Source: Mycolicibacterium pulveris (GTDB lineage Bacteria; Actinomycetota; Actinomycetes; Mycobacteriales; Mycobacteriaceae). From it: a DNA stretch of 64,000 bases. Shown here in pieces: positions 8,424-17,280 of this stretch. The notes under the pieces were generated by a model. It did not search any database and was not told where the DNA came from. It was given only the letters and a program-made list of their open reading frames with translations. The stretch is from the NCBI RefSeq assembly GCF_010725725.1, contig NZ_AP022599.1, positions 1,612,001 through 1,676,000 on the forward strand, written 5' to 3'. The stretch's first letter is position 1, and each line of letters begins with the position of its first letter. Both the position numbers and the translations under genes were made by a program.

Positions 8424-10157
8424 CTATCGCCGGTAGGGGTCGTAGTGGTTGACCTCACGCTTGTTGAGTGTGCGTTCGGTGTTGATGCGTGTGGTGGTGT
8501 CGGCGGCGCGGGTGCGTCGTCGGCGGGGCATCTTCAGGTGGCGTTGGGCTGAAGGTGGTGGGGGTGGGTGTGCGGGTGGGGGTAGGTCGGCGGTGGTGGT
8601 GTTCCAGTGTGGGAACAGCATGCGGCTGAGCGGGTGGGTGGTGTAGGTGTGTCCGCTGGGGGCTGTCCAGGTGATGGTGCCGTCGGGTAGTTGTTGGTCG
8701 TGCCAGCCGCAGAAGGTTTTCAACAAATGATGTAGGCGGCATAGGCATTTGGTGTTGGAGGGGTGGGTGCGCCCGGCGGGGTGGGGGATGGTGTGGTCGA
8801 TGTCGCAGTAGTGGGCGGGGCGGTCACAGCCGGGGAAGCGGCAGGTCAGATCGCGCATGCGGATGAAGCGTTGGCAGGGTTGTGGGGGCCGGTAGCCCGG
8901 GTCGGCGATGTCGTCGGGGCGATACACGCTGCGGACGGTGGCGCCGTTGGCGATCAGTTCGGCTAGCAGTGCTGGGGGGATCACCCCGCCGCCGCGCCCG
9001 AGGATGATCGCTGCCGGGGCACCCGCCGGCGGCTGCGGCTCATAGACCGATCCAGCGCCCGGGTCACTCGGGGGTGTCGGTGGCTCGGATGTGGGTTCCT
9101 CGCTTGGCGGTGTGGGTTCGGCCGCCGGTGCCACCTCATCGTCAGCCGGTGGTGCCGGGGTGTCGGTGGACCGATTGGGTTTGCGCGATTGGGGCTTGGC
9201 GGTGGTGGTCTCAGAGCCGCCGTGGTCGTCGGTGGTGTCCTGGGTGTGGGTAGCGGTGGTGGTCTCGTCGTGCACCTCGGCGGTGTCGGCGGTGTTGGTG
9301 GTCGTGCTGTTGGGGTTGGTTTCGGGGGTGGGGGTGGCGGTGGGCTTGGTGGGGGTGGTGTCGGTGATGGCGTGGATGACGATGGCGGTGGCGCGGGGGT
9401 CGGGGGCCCCGGCGCGTGGGCACTGCGCGGCGCCGCAGTGGCAGGCCAGCTGTTCAGCGCCGGCGGCGATCGCGCCCAGGGCCGCGGCGCGGCGTTGCCC
9501 GCAGGTACGCGGATCGCCATCACACACGCTGGTGCTCAGCTCGGTGATGCGTTGCTCGAGCAGCGCGGCATCAGGGGCGCTCAGCCGGCCGTAGACGGAG
9601 GCGGTGCCGGTGGCGTCATCGGGCTTGCCGATCTGCACATCACAATTGCGGGCGGCTTCATGAAAGCGTCGCCGCGCATCGGGATCGTGGGTTTCCACGA
9701 TGGCGTCGATGGCCAAGTCCAGGCGCTGCTGTGACAGCGCCCCCCAGCTGCAGGCGTGCTCGGCGATCGCGGCATCGATACGGGCGGCCAACTCGGCGTT
9801 GAGGACCAGATGGGTGCGCCAGGTGATCGTCGAGATCAGCTTGGCGCTGATCGCCCCGGCCGCAAACAGGGCAGCGACCTTGGGTAACCGCTCGCGCAGG
9901 CTCAACCCGATGGCCAGTTGTTGTTTGGCCCGGTGGTGGCTGATGCCCATGGCCGCGCCCACCTCAGCAGCCGCGCACGCCCACAGATCCACCACCCACT
10001 TTTGGCGCTCATCGTCTTCGGGTTCGGTGGCGCGTGCGGCCAGCTCCCCGACCGCGGCCAGCCGCCGCGCCGCGGCCTGGGCCTCCGCACGGGTACAGGC
10101 CTGAATCTCGGCCACCAACCCGGCCTCACCGACCGACCGAAACTCCGACCCAAACAT
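8424..10157 (-). CDS. DUF222 / HNH endonuclease domain protein (13E12 family)
   Basis: A 577-residue protein of the mycobacterial 13E12 repeat family: an N-terminal DUF222 domain (about residues 1-270), a long low-complexity Thr/Pro/Glu-rich linker (about 280-380) and a C-terminal HNH nuclease domain with CRFPGCDRPAHYCDIDH, a second half PSNTKCLCRLHHLLKT and zinc-type Cys pairs. These genes occur in many copies in actinobacteria. Their role is unknown, and a selfish or DNA-processing element is often suspected. I chose ATG 10157 (MFGSEF) because family members usually begin with MF-S-F. It sits alone between the TetR and the end of the large operon. Confidence 0.88.
   Translation of the reverse strand: MFGSEFRSVGEAGLVAEIQACTRAEAQAAARRLAAVGELAARATEPEDDERQKWVVDLWACAAAEVGAAMGISHHRAKQQLAIGLSLRERLPKVAALFAAGAISAKLISTITWRTHLVLNAELAARIDAAIAEHACSWGALSQQRLDLAIDAIVETHDPDARRRFHEAARNCDVQIGKPDDATGTASVYGRLSAPDAALLEQRITELSTSVCDGDPRTCGQRRAAALGAIAAGAEQLACHCGAAQCPRAGAPDPRATAIVIHAITDTTPTKPTATPTPETNPNSTTTNTADTAEVHDETTTATHTQDTTDDHGGSETTTAKPQSRKPNRSTDTPAPPADDEVAPAAEPTPPSEEPTSEPPTPPSDPGAGSVYEPQPPAGAPAAIILGRGGGVIPPALLAELIANGATVRSVYRPDDIADPGYRPPQPCQRFIRMRDLTCRFPGCDRPAHYCDIDHTIPHPAGRTHPSNTKCLCRLHHLLKTFCGWHDQQLPDGTITWTAPSGHTYTTHPLSRMLFPHWNTTTADLPPPAHPPPPPSAQRHLKMPRRRRTRAADTTTRINTERTLNKREVNHYDPYRR
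8560..8582 (+). other. Canonical G-quadruplex motif
   Basis: Four G-runs with short loops (GGGGG-T-GGG-TGTGC-GGG-T-GGGGG) lie on the strand opposite the DUF222 gene's coding sense, where the coding strand gives a Pro/His-rich tract. The pattern is canonical G3+N1-7, but in such a GC-rich region it may be incidental. Confidence 0.45.
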
Positions 10158-10224
10158 ACGTTCGATACTGCCACGGCCCACCGACAAGACAGACCCCGCA
10201 GGTCAGCGGCTTATTTCGTATACT

Positions 10225-11916
10225 TCACGCAGCGTCCCCCGCGCTCGACGCCGCGCCTCCATGATCGGTTGGCGAGTGACCGGTGTCTGTCGCATCGTCG
10301 GTGCGCGCCGCCGGTTTGTCGGAGTCATCAGAGAGTGCGTCGTCCTCCGCCAGGGCGTCGTCCTCCGTCAGGGCCTCTTCGTCCGGCACGGCCTCCTCAT
10401 CCGCGACGGCAGCAGCCTCAGATAGCGCGTCGCTATCCAGCGCGGCGTCGTCCTCACCTGAAGAGTCGTCGGCCACAGTGATCTCGACATCCAACGGAGT
10501 GACGTCCTCTGAATCCTCCTCGTCGATGGCGGCCTCGTCCTCCGACATAGGCTCGGCAGCAGAGGACGCGGCGTCATCTGTTTCCGCCGTGGGCGCGCCG
10601 AGATGCGGTGCGACCCGGCGCAGGAGGTGGATCACCGCGTCAGTCAACACATTCGGAGGCGCATCCGGGTGCGGATACAAAAAGTTGTCCTCTGCCCACG
10701 CCGTGAACGGGAACAGCACCGGGTCGATGAGTTGATTGAGTAGATCGGGCACACGCAGCGCGTTCAATACGCTGTCGAACGCCGTAGCTACCGGCCCCTC
10801 GACCGCCGCGAACGCCTGGAACGGGTTGAAGTGCGCATTGAGCTGGCGCACCACATCGCGGTATGGAGCGCCGATGACGTCGGCCGACAACGCCTCCAAC
10901 GATTCCAGCCGCGCCGCCACCGACGCATACCCGGGAAGTTGACCTCCGAAGATTCCCGCAGCGTTGTTGGCACCCTCGACGACCGCCGCGGCGAGCTGGA
11001 TCGCAAGGGTCACCGGATCGATCACCGGAATCAGCTGCGCCGGTGTGGGTTCCCCGAACGGAATCGTGCGGTCGTACCCCGCATCGACCAGTGCCGTGAA
11101 GAACGGTTCGAAGACGTCGATGACCTTTTCCGGCATCCCCGCCAGCCGGAAGAGATCGAACAGCGGGAGATCCTCGGTGGGAATCCAGTAGTAGGTGGTA
11201 TCACCATGTTGCTGAACGACGGTGCCCGGCACATACTTCGGGCTGTCCGGGTCCAGGCTGACCTCCGGCCCGTACAGCGCATGTACGAAAAGCACACCAA
11301 ATATCGCGTTGAGGGTCGCCACCGGGTTGAGCAGAAACTGCGGGGTGTCGGCCAGACCGTCGAATTCACGCACGATGTCCATGGTCTTGATCCCGAGGTC
11401 GGTGCGTGCCGCGCCGTTGAAGGTGAAGTCGAAGAACGGAATCGTGATGCCCGCCAACCGCGAAGCGATACCGCCGTTGGGCCGGTTTCCCACACCGATG
11501 CCGACGAAGGTGACGTCGGGCACCTCCTCACCGCGTGCCTTTCGTGCGGCCAACTCGGCCTTGACCTTCAGCGATACCACGGTGCTCTGCGAGAAGCCGA
11601 ACACCACAAACGGCCCGTTCTGCTCGGCCATGGCGTCGACCAGCAGATCGATTCCGCCCTCGACCGATCCGTTGATCCCGATGATCTGCGAACGTTGCCG
11701 CACGGCGATCGGCGTGTATCCCGCGTCATCGGGAACCGTCGGCGCGATGAAATCCTCGACTGCCGAATCCATGAATCCCTTGCTGGGAACGGGAAACGTG
11801 GTGCCGTCCATGATGAGCGCATTGGTCAGCAACCGCGCGCTCGTGGGAAGCGTTGGTGTCCAAGCCAACACGGCCGCACAGCTCAGTGCCAGCAATGGAA
11901 TCAGAAACCTGTTCAC
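10225..11916 (-). CDS. Secreted PE-PPE-domain serine esterase
   Basis: A 563-residue protein with a PE-PPE domain (alpha/beta-hydrolase serine esterase/cutinase-like) but no PE or PPE N-terminal module. An N-terminal signal peptide (FLIPLLALSCAAVLAW) is followed by the hydrolase domain with nucleophile motif G107-F-S109-Q-S111. The last about 120 residues are strongly acidic, with repeats such as EEALTEDDALAEDDALSDD. GTG 11916 overlaps the upstream cupin gene (GTGA). It is the last gene of a ten-gene operon with two P450s. It may hydrolyse an esterified form of the pathway substrate outside the membrane, which is an inference from context. Confidence 0.85.
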   Translation of the reverse strand: MNRFLIPLLALSCAAVLAWTPTLPTSARLLTNALIMDGTTFPVPSKGFMDSAVEDFIAPTVPDDAGYTPIAVRQRSQIIGINGSVEGGIDLLVDAMAEQNGPFVVFGFSQSTVVSLKVKAELAARKARGEEVPDVTFVGIGVGNRPNGGIASRLAGITIPFFDFTFNGAARTDLGIKTMDIVREFDGLADTPQFLLNPVATLNAIFGVLFVHALYGPEVSLDPDSPKYVPGTVVQQHGDTTYYWIPTEDLPLFDLFRLAGMPEKVIDVFEPFFTALVDAGYDRTIPFGEPTPAQLIPVIDPVTLAIQLAAAVVEGANNAAGIFGGQLPGYASVAARLESLEALSADVIGAPYRDVVRQLNAHFNPFQAFAAVEGPVATAFDSVLNALRVPDLLNQLIDPVLFPFTAWAEDNFLYPHPDAPPNVLTDAVIHLLRRVAPHLGAPTAETDDAASSAAEPMSEDEAAIDEEDSEDVTPLDVEITVADDSSGEDDAALDSDALSEAAAVADEEAVPDEEALTEDDALAEDDALSDDSDKPAARTDDATDTGHSPTDHGGAASSAGDAA

Positions 11917-12314
11917 GCGCCGCCCCGGTCGGCGGTGCGCTGCATGGCGTCCATGCACTGCTGCAGGGCGAACGCCGGGTTGAACTCGATGTGTTTGGTG
12001 GGCCCGGAGTATTTCAGGATGTGTCCGGCCGGGAAGAAGTACACCTCACCGGCCACGGCTTCCTCGTCCGGCCGGTCGGTGTTGGGATACGTTGCGCTGA
12101 CCGCCCCTTCGACGACATAGCCGTAGTGCGGACACATGCACAACCCTCCGGGCAGCCCGCCGATCCGGTAGAGCTCGGTGCAGTCCAGCGGATGGTGCAC
12201 CGAAGTGAACCCAACCTCCATGTCGCCCCATTGCACCGAACGGAATCCGTCTCCGGCCGCGGGCCAGCGGCCACCGCCGCCGCTCGGAAGATCGGTTGGT
12301 TTGGCGTGTGGCAT
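11913..12314 (-). CDS. Cupin-like small protein
   Basis: A 133-residue protein with a single cupin-type beta-barrel pattern: MCPHYGYVVEGAVSATYPN (first motif with H and G/E) and AGEVYFFPAGHILKYSG (second motif). A metal or small-ligand site is plausible, but the canonical HxH...E...H set is incomplete. ATG 12314 follows the secreted-protein stop by 14 nt, and the 3' end overlaps the PE-PPE gene start. I cannot assign a reaction. Its presence in the operon suggests a role in the same catabolic programme. Confidence 0.72.
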   Translation of the reverse strand: MPHAKPTDLPSGGGGRWPAAGDGFRSVQWGDMEVGFTSVHHPLDCTELYRIGGLPGGLCMCPHYGYVVEGAVSATYPNTDRPDEEAVAGEVYFFPAGHILKYSGPTKHIEFNPAFALQQCMDAMQRTADRGGA

Positions 12315-12328
12315 ATCGGCCTTTCGGG

Positions 12329-12838
12329 TCAGTCCAGCTTCTCCAGCCGGAACGGCATCTCGATCTCGGTCTTCTCGTTGAGGCTGCAGCCGCCGCTCTC
12401 CCCCGACGTCATGTCGAACCCGGCGAACACCCGCGAACCCGGCAGCATGAACCCGTCGTCGCCGACCGGGAAGAACCGGTAGCTCTGGTGCCCCGTCACC
12501 GTTCTGCCGGTGCCGTCGGCGCAGTGCTGCCAGTCGGGCAGATCGCGTTTGACGATGTATTCGCCGTTGCTGACGGTGATTTCGGCGTTCCAGCCCGCGT
12601 CGCTGGTCACTGTTCCGCGGCAGGTGACGACGTTGGTGCACGTCATCGCGATGGTCCAGACGCTGCGGACGGTGCCCTGGTTGCGACGGACGTCGTTGGT
12701 GGTGGCCCAGCCGCCGTTCGAGGTGGCCAGGAAGGTGCCGTTGAGGGCCCAGTCGTCGGCGGCGTGGGCATGCGGCGCGGCGACGACGCCGGCCGTGACA
12801 ACCGCGGTCAGCACCGTCACCAGAGTCGCGACGCGCAT
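12329..12838 (-). CDS. Secreted protein of unknown function
   Basis: A 169-residue exported protein. The N-terminus MRVATLVTVLTAVVTAG with a cleavage site after AHA-A predicts a Sec signal peptide. The mature part is small, beta-rich by sequence, with four Cys (CTNVVTC, HCADG, GGCSL) that could form two disulfides, and Trp-rich motifs (DWALNGTF, GGWATTNDV). I do not recognise a named family. The start codon shares its A with the stop of the upstream P450 (TGATG). It may be a periplasmic or surface binding protein for the substrate of this operon. Confidence 0.8.
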   Translation of the reverse strand: MRVATLVTVLTAVVTAGVVAAPHAHAADDWALNGTFLATSNGGWATTNDVRRNQGTVRSVWTIAMTCTNVVTCRGTVTSDAGWNAEITVSNGEYIVKRDLPDWQHCADGTGRTVTGHQSYRFFPVGDDGFMLPGSRVFAGFDMTSGESGGCSLNEKTEIEMPFRLEKLD

Positions 12839-14112
12839 CAGCGCACCGGCGTGAACCGTAGGTGCAGATCGGTCAGACCCCGCAGGATGTATGTCGGCTC
12901 GTAGGTCAACCGTCGGTCGTCGGGCCGTCCGTGGAACCGTTCGTCGACGTCGATTTCGGTCATGCGCGCCAGGATTCGCTCCAACGACACCCTGCCCTCG
13001 ACCCGCGCCAGCGGGGCGCCGGGACACGAGTGGGCGCCACGCGCGAACGCGATCTGCTCGCGCACGTTCTTGCGGTCGAGCCGGAATTCGTGCGGGCACT
13101 CGAACTTGTTCGGGTCCCGGTTGGCCGCCGCGGCGGAGATCATCACCGTCGTGCCCGCCGGAATGTCGACCCCCGCCAACGTCGTCGACCGCACCGCCAG
13201 CCGGAACTCCGTCTTGACAGGGCTTTCCATCCGCAGCGTCTCCTCGATGAAGGTCGGCACGAGGCTGGGATCGTCACGCAGACGCTGCTGCAGTTCGGGC
13301 CGCTCGCACAGGATCAGCAGGGCGGCGCCGAGCAGTTTGGCGGTGGTCTCCTGGCCGGCACCGAACAGGAAGCTCGCCGTGCGCACAACCTCGGTGACGG
13401 TGGGCTGCGAACCGTCGGGGTAGGTCGCCGTGGCGAGGTCGCTCAACACGTCGTCGCGGGGCTGTGCGCGCCGCTCCTCAATGTAGGCGCTGAACTTTTC
13501 GTCGAGAAACTCCAGCGGGTTGATCGCCGCCGCGTCGCCCTCGATGTTGCCCATCAGGTGCGGGTTCGCCAGGGCGTCCCGAAACTCCCTGTGGTCCTCG
13601 CGGGGAACACCCAACAGGTCGGCGATCGCCAACAACGAGAACGGCTTGGAATACGCGGTGAGGAACTCGCACTCGCCGCTGTCGACGAACTCGTCGAGCT
13701 GGTTGTCGGCCAGCTCCCACAAGAAGTCCTGATTGGCCTTGAGCCGGCTGGGCGTCAGCAGGCGCGACAGGATGGACCGGGCCCGGGTGTGGTTGGGCGG
13801 GTCCATCGCGACCATGTGCTCGTGCAACGGCATCTGCGTGCGGTGCGCGTCGATCTGGTCGCGGATGTCATCACCTTCGGGCGTGAAGGGCAGCGGCGGG
13901 AACGGGCCGCCCACGGCCACACAGTTGGACCACTGCTCGGCGTCCTTGAACACCTCGAGGGTCTCTTCGTAGCCGGTGACCGCCACCACGCCGTGATGCG
14001 GTTCTTTCACGACGGGGCCCTGGCTGCGCAGGTACTCGAAATAGGGGTGCGGGTCGGGTACGAAATCCGGGCTGGTGAAGAAGTCGATGTCACCGAAATC
14101 GGATTTTGTCAC
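12838..14112 (-). CDS. Cytochrome P450 (second in operon)
   Basis: A 424-residue soluble bacterial class I P450. The oxygen-binding I-helix motif is A252-GQETT257, the ExxR pair is E291/R294, and the heme-thiolate loop is FARGAHSCPGAPLAR with Cys363. All key residues are intact. It needs a ferredoxin and reductase, which are not encoded nearby. ATG 14112 overlaps the TetR stop by 4 nt. It probably hydroxylates a terpenoid, steroid-like or fatty substrate, judging only from neighbours; the CYP family cannot be assigned by eye. Confidence 0.93.
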   Translation of the reverse strand: MTKSDFGDIDFFTSPDFVPDPHPYFEYLRSQGPVVKEPHHGVVAVTGYEETLEVFKDAEQWSNCVAVGGPFPPLPFTPEGDDIRDQIDAHRTQMPLHEHMVAMDPPNHTRARSILSRLLTPSRLKANQDFLWELADNQLDEFVDSGECEFLTAYSKPFSLLAIADLLGVPREDHREFRDALANPHLMGNIEGDAAAINPLEFLDEKFSAYIEERRAQPRDDVLSDLATATYPDGSQPTVTEVVRTASFLFGAGQETTAKLLGAALLILCERPELQQRLRDDPSLVPTFIEETLRMESPVKTEFRLAVRSTTLAGVDIPAGTTVMISAAAANRDPNKFECPHEFRLDRKNVREQIAFARGAHSCPGAPLARVEGRVSLERILARMTEIDVDERFHGRPDDRRLTYEPTYILRGLTDLHLRFTPVR

Positions 14113-14801
14113 TGCTCAACACCTTTCGCGAACTGAGGGGTACCGCCGAGCGCGGTCAGGCAGAAGTTCCACAGGTTCTCCTTGACGAGCTTCAGTTCAT
14201 CACGGCTGTCGTCGGCGAATGCGTAGAAGTGATAAACCGACCGGACCAGCTCGCCGAGGAACCACGAATCCCATTCGGGGTCAGAAGGGTTGAGAAGACC
14301 CATCCCGATTGCCCTCTCGACCTCGGTGCGCAGCAGGTCGATGAAAGGCTTCTCGGCCTCGGCAAGCTCGTTGGGAAACTGCCGATGCAGCCGCCACCGG
14401 GTGGACACCACGAACTTCGCCAGGGCGGAATCCTGGCGGTCGCCGTCGAGACGCTCCAGCGTGCTCGTGATGTAGAACCGCAGCCGGTCCAACGGATCGG
14501 TGCGTCCGCTGGCCGCTTGGGTCCATCGCTCACACGCTTCGGTCATCGCGTCGCCGATCAGCGCCAGCAGGAGTTCGTCCTTGCTGGCGAAGTAGCGGTA
14601 GAAGGTCTGCAGCGCGACGCCGGCCTCCGCGACGAGTTCCTGCGTGGTGAACTGGTCACCCTTGGTGGCGATCAACCGTCTCGCGGCGTCGAGCATCTGC
14701 CCGACGTGCTGGGCGATCCGCAGACGGGATCGCTGCACCGCCGCCGAGCGCTCGACGGCGCGTTCGACCCACGATTCTGAGGGCGCCCCCGCGTTGGTCA
14801 T
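14109..14801 (-). CDS. TetR/AcrR family transcriptional regulator (copy 2)
   Basis: A 230-residue TetR regulator, close paralogue of the one at 7545-8192, with the same HTH (FTTQELVAEAGVALQTFYRY) and a C-terminal extension after LWNFCLTALGG. It is embedded in the middle of the ten-gene operon with ATGA overlaps at both ends, so it is co-expressed with the enzymes, as expected for an autoregulated pathway repressor. A candidate operator is the AGTAGAA-N5-TTCTACT palindrome at 19998-20016 in the operon promoter. Both paralogues may compete for the same site because their recognition helices are identical. Confidence 0.9.
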   Translation of the reverse strand: MTNAGAPSESWVERAVERSAAVQRSRLRIAQHVGQMLDAARRLIATKGDQFTTQELVAEAGVALQTFYRYFASKDELLLALIGDAMTEACERWTQAASGRTDPLDRLRFYITSTLERLDGDRQDSALAKFVVSTRWRLHRQFPNELAEAEKPFIDLLRTEVERAIGMGLLNPSDPEWDSWFLGELVRSVYHFYAFADDSRDELKLVKENLWNFCLTALGGTPQFAKGVEQ

Positions 14802-15232
14802 GTCGGGGACAGCACGACGACGGGAATCGGCCTCTCCGTCCGTGCTTGGTAGACGTCGTAGTTCGGCCACAACTCGGTCATGATGCGCCACAACCGCGGT
14901 TTCTCCTCTGCGGTCGCGGTGCGTGCGGTCACGGCGATCCGCTGATCGCGCACCTGGATCTCCGCAGAAGGGTGGGCCTGCAAGTTCAGGTACCACTGGG
15001 GATGCATCGGCGCCCCGCCCATCGACGCGACGACGAGGTAGTCCTCGTCGTCGCGGCCGAAGATCAGCGCCGACGTCCGCGGCTGCCCGCTGCGCCTGCC
15101 GGTGACGGTGAGCAACAGGGTGGGTACGCCGTTCCACAGGTAGCCCACTTCGCCGGCGCTCTCGCGGTACGCCGCGACATGATCGGCGCCCACCAGTGTG
15201 AGATTTGGTGCGGTGTAGCTTTTTTCGCTCAT
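14798..15232 (-). CDS. Nitroreductase-family deazaflavin (F420)-dependent reductase
   Basis: A 144-residue member of the Ddn-like split-barrel family (DUF385), which uses coenzyme F420 for hydride transfer to quinones, enones or nitro compounds. Typical motifs are LLLTVTGRRSGQPRTSALIF, DDEDYLVVASMGG and HPQWYLNLQAHPSAEIQV. The fold and length match the family. It lies 6 nt after the first P450 and overlaps the TetR start by 4 nt. In this pathway an F420-linked double-bond reduction is plausible. The precise substrate is unknown. Confidence 0.88.
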   Translation of the reverse strand: MSEKSYTAPNLTLVGADHVAAYRESAGEVGYLWNGVPTLLLTVTGRRSGQPRTSALIFGRDDEDYLVVASMGGAPMHPQWYLNLQAHPSAEIQVRDQRIAVTARTATAEEKPRLWRIMTELWPNYDVYQARTERPIPVVVLSPT

Positions 15233-15238
15233 AACACC

Positions 15239-16495
15239 TCAGGCCGGGTCGAAGAGGACGGGGATCGCGGTGGCGCCGCGCTCGTACAGGCCGACGAAGC
15301 GGGGTGGCTCGGCGTCGGGATCCAGCCGCAGATTCGGCAGCCGGTCCAGAAGCGCCGAGATCGCGACGGCCATCTCGGCGCGCGCCACGTGCATACCGAG
15401 GCAGATATGTGCCCCCTGCCCGAACCCGAGGTTCGGGCGCAGCGGGCGGTGGATGTCATAGGTGTCCGGGTTCTCCCACCGCTGCGGATCCCGGTTGGCC
15501 GCACCGATGTTGATGTGCACTACCGATCCGGCGGGTATCCGCACACCGCCCAGTTCGGTGTCTTGCATCACCCAGCGGGAGAACATCGGGTCGGTGGGCA
15601 TCCAGCGCACCGACTCCTCGATCGCGGGCCGCAGCAGCGAGCGGTCCTGTCGCACGGCGTCGAGCAGCTCAGGGCGTTGCAGCAGCACGGTCAGCGTCGT
15701 GCCCATCTGCTTCCACGTGGTGCCCGACCCGGCGCCGAGCAGCAACAACACAAACGAATCGAGCTCGCGCTCGGTCAGATACGTGGTGTTGCCGTCGTCG
15801 TCGGTGATCTCCGCCTGAACCAGCACACTGATCAGATCGTCCTGCGGCTCTTCGCGTCGCGCCGCGATCACCGGCCGGATCAGCTCGATCACCCGCTGGG
15901 GGTCGCGAGCGAGCGCCGCGCGCACCTCGAGGGCCTGCTCGACGGGCAGCCCGAAGCTGCCGGTGATGGTGAGGATCGGGATCGCCGCGCAAAAGTCGAC
16001 ATTGAGCTCCGCGTGGCCGTCAGCCGCGAACCCGTCGATCAGCATGTCGACGGTGGCCGAGATCCAGTTGTCGATCCACCAGTTGCAGTTCGACGACAGG
16101 AACGACGGCTGCACCAGCGCGCGGTAGCGCTTGTGCTGCGCACCGTCCATCGACAGCATGCTGTTGGTGAGTCCCAGCGGGCCGTTGTCGAGATCGACCG
16201 GTTCCGGTGAGGACGCGAAGATCTCCGGATTTCGGTGTGCGGCAAAGCCGGTCTCGTAGTCGAACAGTGTGAAGTGGGGACGGTCGGGGTAGGGCAGGCC
16301 GTGGAAGTACATCGCGCCGTCACATCCGGTGAGCTCATGTAACACGCCGGGCAGCACGGGCCCCTGCTCACGCAGCCGATGCCAGATCGGATACGGGTCA
16401 TCCTGGTAGGCGCCGCCGCTGAGCTCGTTGTAGGAGCTGCGCAGGTCGAACAGTTCGCGCAGACGCACGCGGTCCAACAGAGCAGAGGTGCTCAT
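15239..16495 (-). CDS. Cytochrome P450 (first in operon)
   Basis: A 418-residue bacterial P450 with I-helix A255-GSGTT260, ExxR E294/R297 and heme loop FGQGAHICLG with Cys365. The I-helix acid usually found before the Thr (E/D-T) is replaced by Gly (AGSGTT), a change that can alter proton delivery. It is clearly different from the second P450 at 12838. ATG 16495 overlaps the SDR stop (ATGA). The operon therefore supplies two distinct monooxygenase steps. Confidence 0.92.
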   Translation of the reverse strand: MSTSALLDRVRLRELFDLRSSYNELSGGAYQDDPYPIWHRLREQGPVLPGVLHELTGCDGAMYFHGLPYPDRPHFTLFDYETGFAAHRNPEIFASSPEPVDLDNGPLGLTNSMLSMDGAQHKRYRALVQPSFLSSNCNWWIDNWISATVDMLIDGFAADGHAELNVDFCAAIPILTITGSFGLPVEQALEVRAALARDPQRVIELIRPVIAARREEPQDDLISVLVQAEITDDDGNTTYLTERELDSFVLLLLGAGSGTTWKQMGTTLTVLLQRPELLDAVRQDRSLLRPAIEESVRWMPTDPMFSRWVMQDTELGGVRIPAGSVVHINIGAANRDPQRWENPDTYDIHRPLRPNLGFGQGAHICLGMHVARAEMAVAISALLDRLPNLRLDPDAEPPRFVGLYERGATAIPVLFDPA

Positions 16496-17280
16496 CGCGC
16501 CACGTACCCTCCGTCGACCGGCAATGCCACCCCGGTGACATTGCGTGCTGCGTCGGACACCAGGTACAGCGCTGCCTCCGCGCAGTCCTCGGCGGTGATC
16601 GCGCTGCCCAGTGGGTGCTGCGCCCCGACCTTTTCGGCGATCCCGGCCCGCTGCGCCTCGTCCACCTCCAAGCCGCCTGCCGCCATGAAGCCGGTCAGCG
16701 GCATGGCCGCCGGGCAGATCGCGTTGACCCGGATGCCGAACGGCGCGGCTTCGATCGCGACCGCGCGGGTCAACTGCAGCACACCGCCTTTCGTCGCGCC
16801 GTATACCGAACCGCCCCAGGCCACCAAGCCGGCCACCGACCCGGTGTTGAGGATCACGCCGCCGTCGCCCTGCTCCTTGAACTGCAGCACGGCGTGTTTG
16901 CAGCAGAGGAACACCCCGCCGAGGTTCACCGCGACCAACCGGTTGAAGTCCTCGAGCGTGTGGTCCTCGAGGGTGGCGCCGAGCCGCGGGGTCGGAATTC
17001 CGACGTTGTTGAAGACGATGTCGAGCCGGCCGAAGGAGTCCACCGCGGCGGCGATCATCGACCGGACCTGCTCCTCGACCGACACGTCGACACCGACCGC
17101 GACCGCGGTGCCGCCAGACCCCTCGATCTGGCGGACCGTCTCCTTGGCGTGGTCGAGGTCGATGTCGGCCGCCACCACCCGCGCGCCCTCCTCGGCGAAC
17201 CTCACCGCGGACGCCCGGCCCACTCCCGAGCCGGCGCCGGTGACGACGGCGCTCTTGCCGTCAAGGACCCCGCCGCTCAT
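16492..17280 (-). CDS. SDR family oxidoreductase
   Basis: A 262-residue classical SDR: TGAGSGVGRASAVRF cofactor loop near residue 15, D at the end of strand 2 (VVAADIDLDH, favouring NAD), NNVGIPTP, catalytic Ser in NTGSVAGL and Tyr/Lys in YGATKGG, C-terminal ALPVDGGYVAR. It probably oxidises a secondary alcohol made by the neighbouring P450. Start ATG 17280 overlaps the amidohydrolase stop by 4 nt and the stop overlaps the P450 start by 4 nt. Confidence 0.9.
   Translation of the reverse strand: MSGGVLDGKSAVVTGAGSGVGRASAVRFAEEGARVVAADIDLDHAKETVRQIEGSGGTAVAVGVDVSVEEQVRSMIAAAVDSFGRLDIVFNNVGIPTPRLGATLEDHTLEDFNRLVAVNLGGVFLCCKHAVLQFKEQGDGGVILNTGSVAGLVAWGGSVYGATKGGVLQLTRAVAIEAAPFGIRVNAICPAAMPLTGFMAAGGLEVDEAQRAGIAEKVGAQHPLGSAITAEDCAEAALYLVSDAARNVTGVALPVDGGYVAR

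Noticed and set aside
8424..10157. Transposase or integrase
   Set aside because: The HNH/DUF222 architecture is not a transposase, and I found no terminal inverted repeats or target duplications around it.
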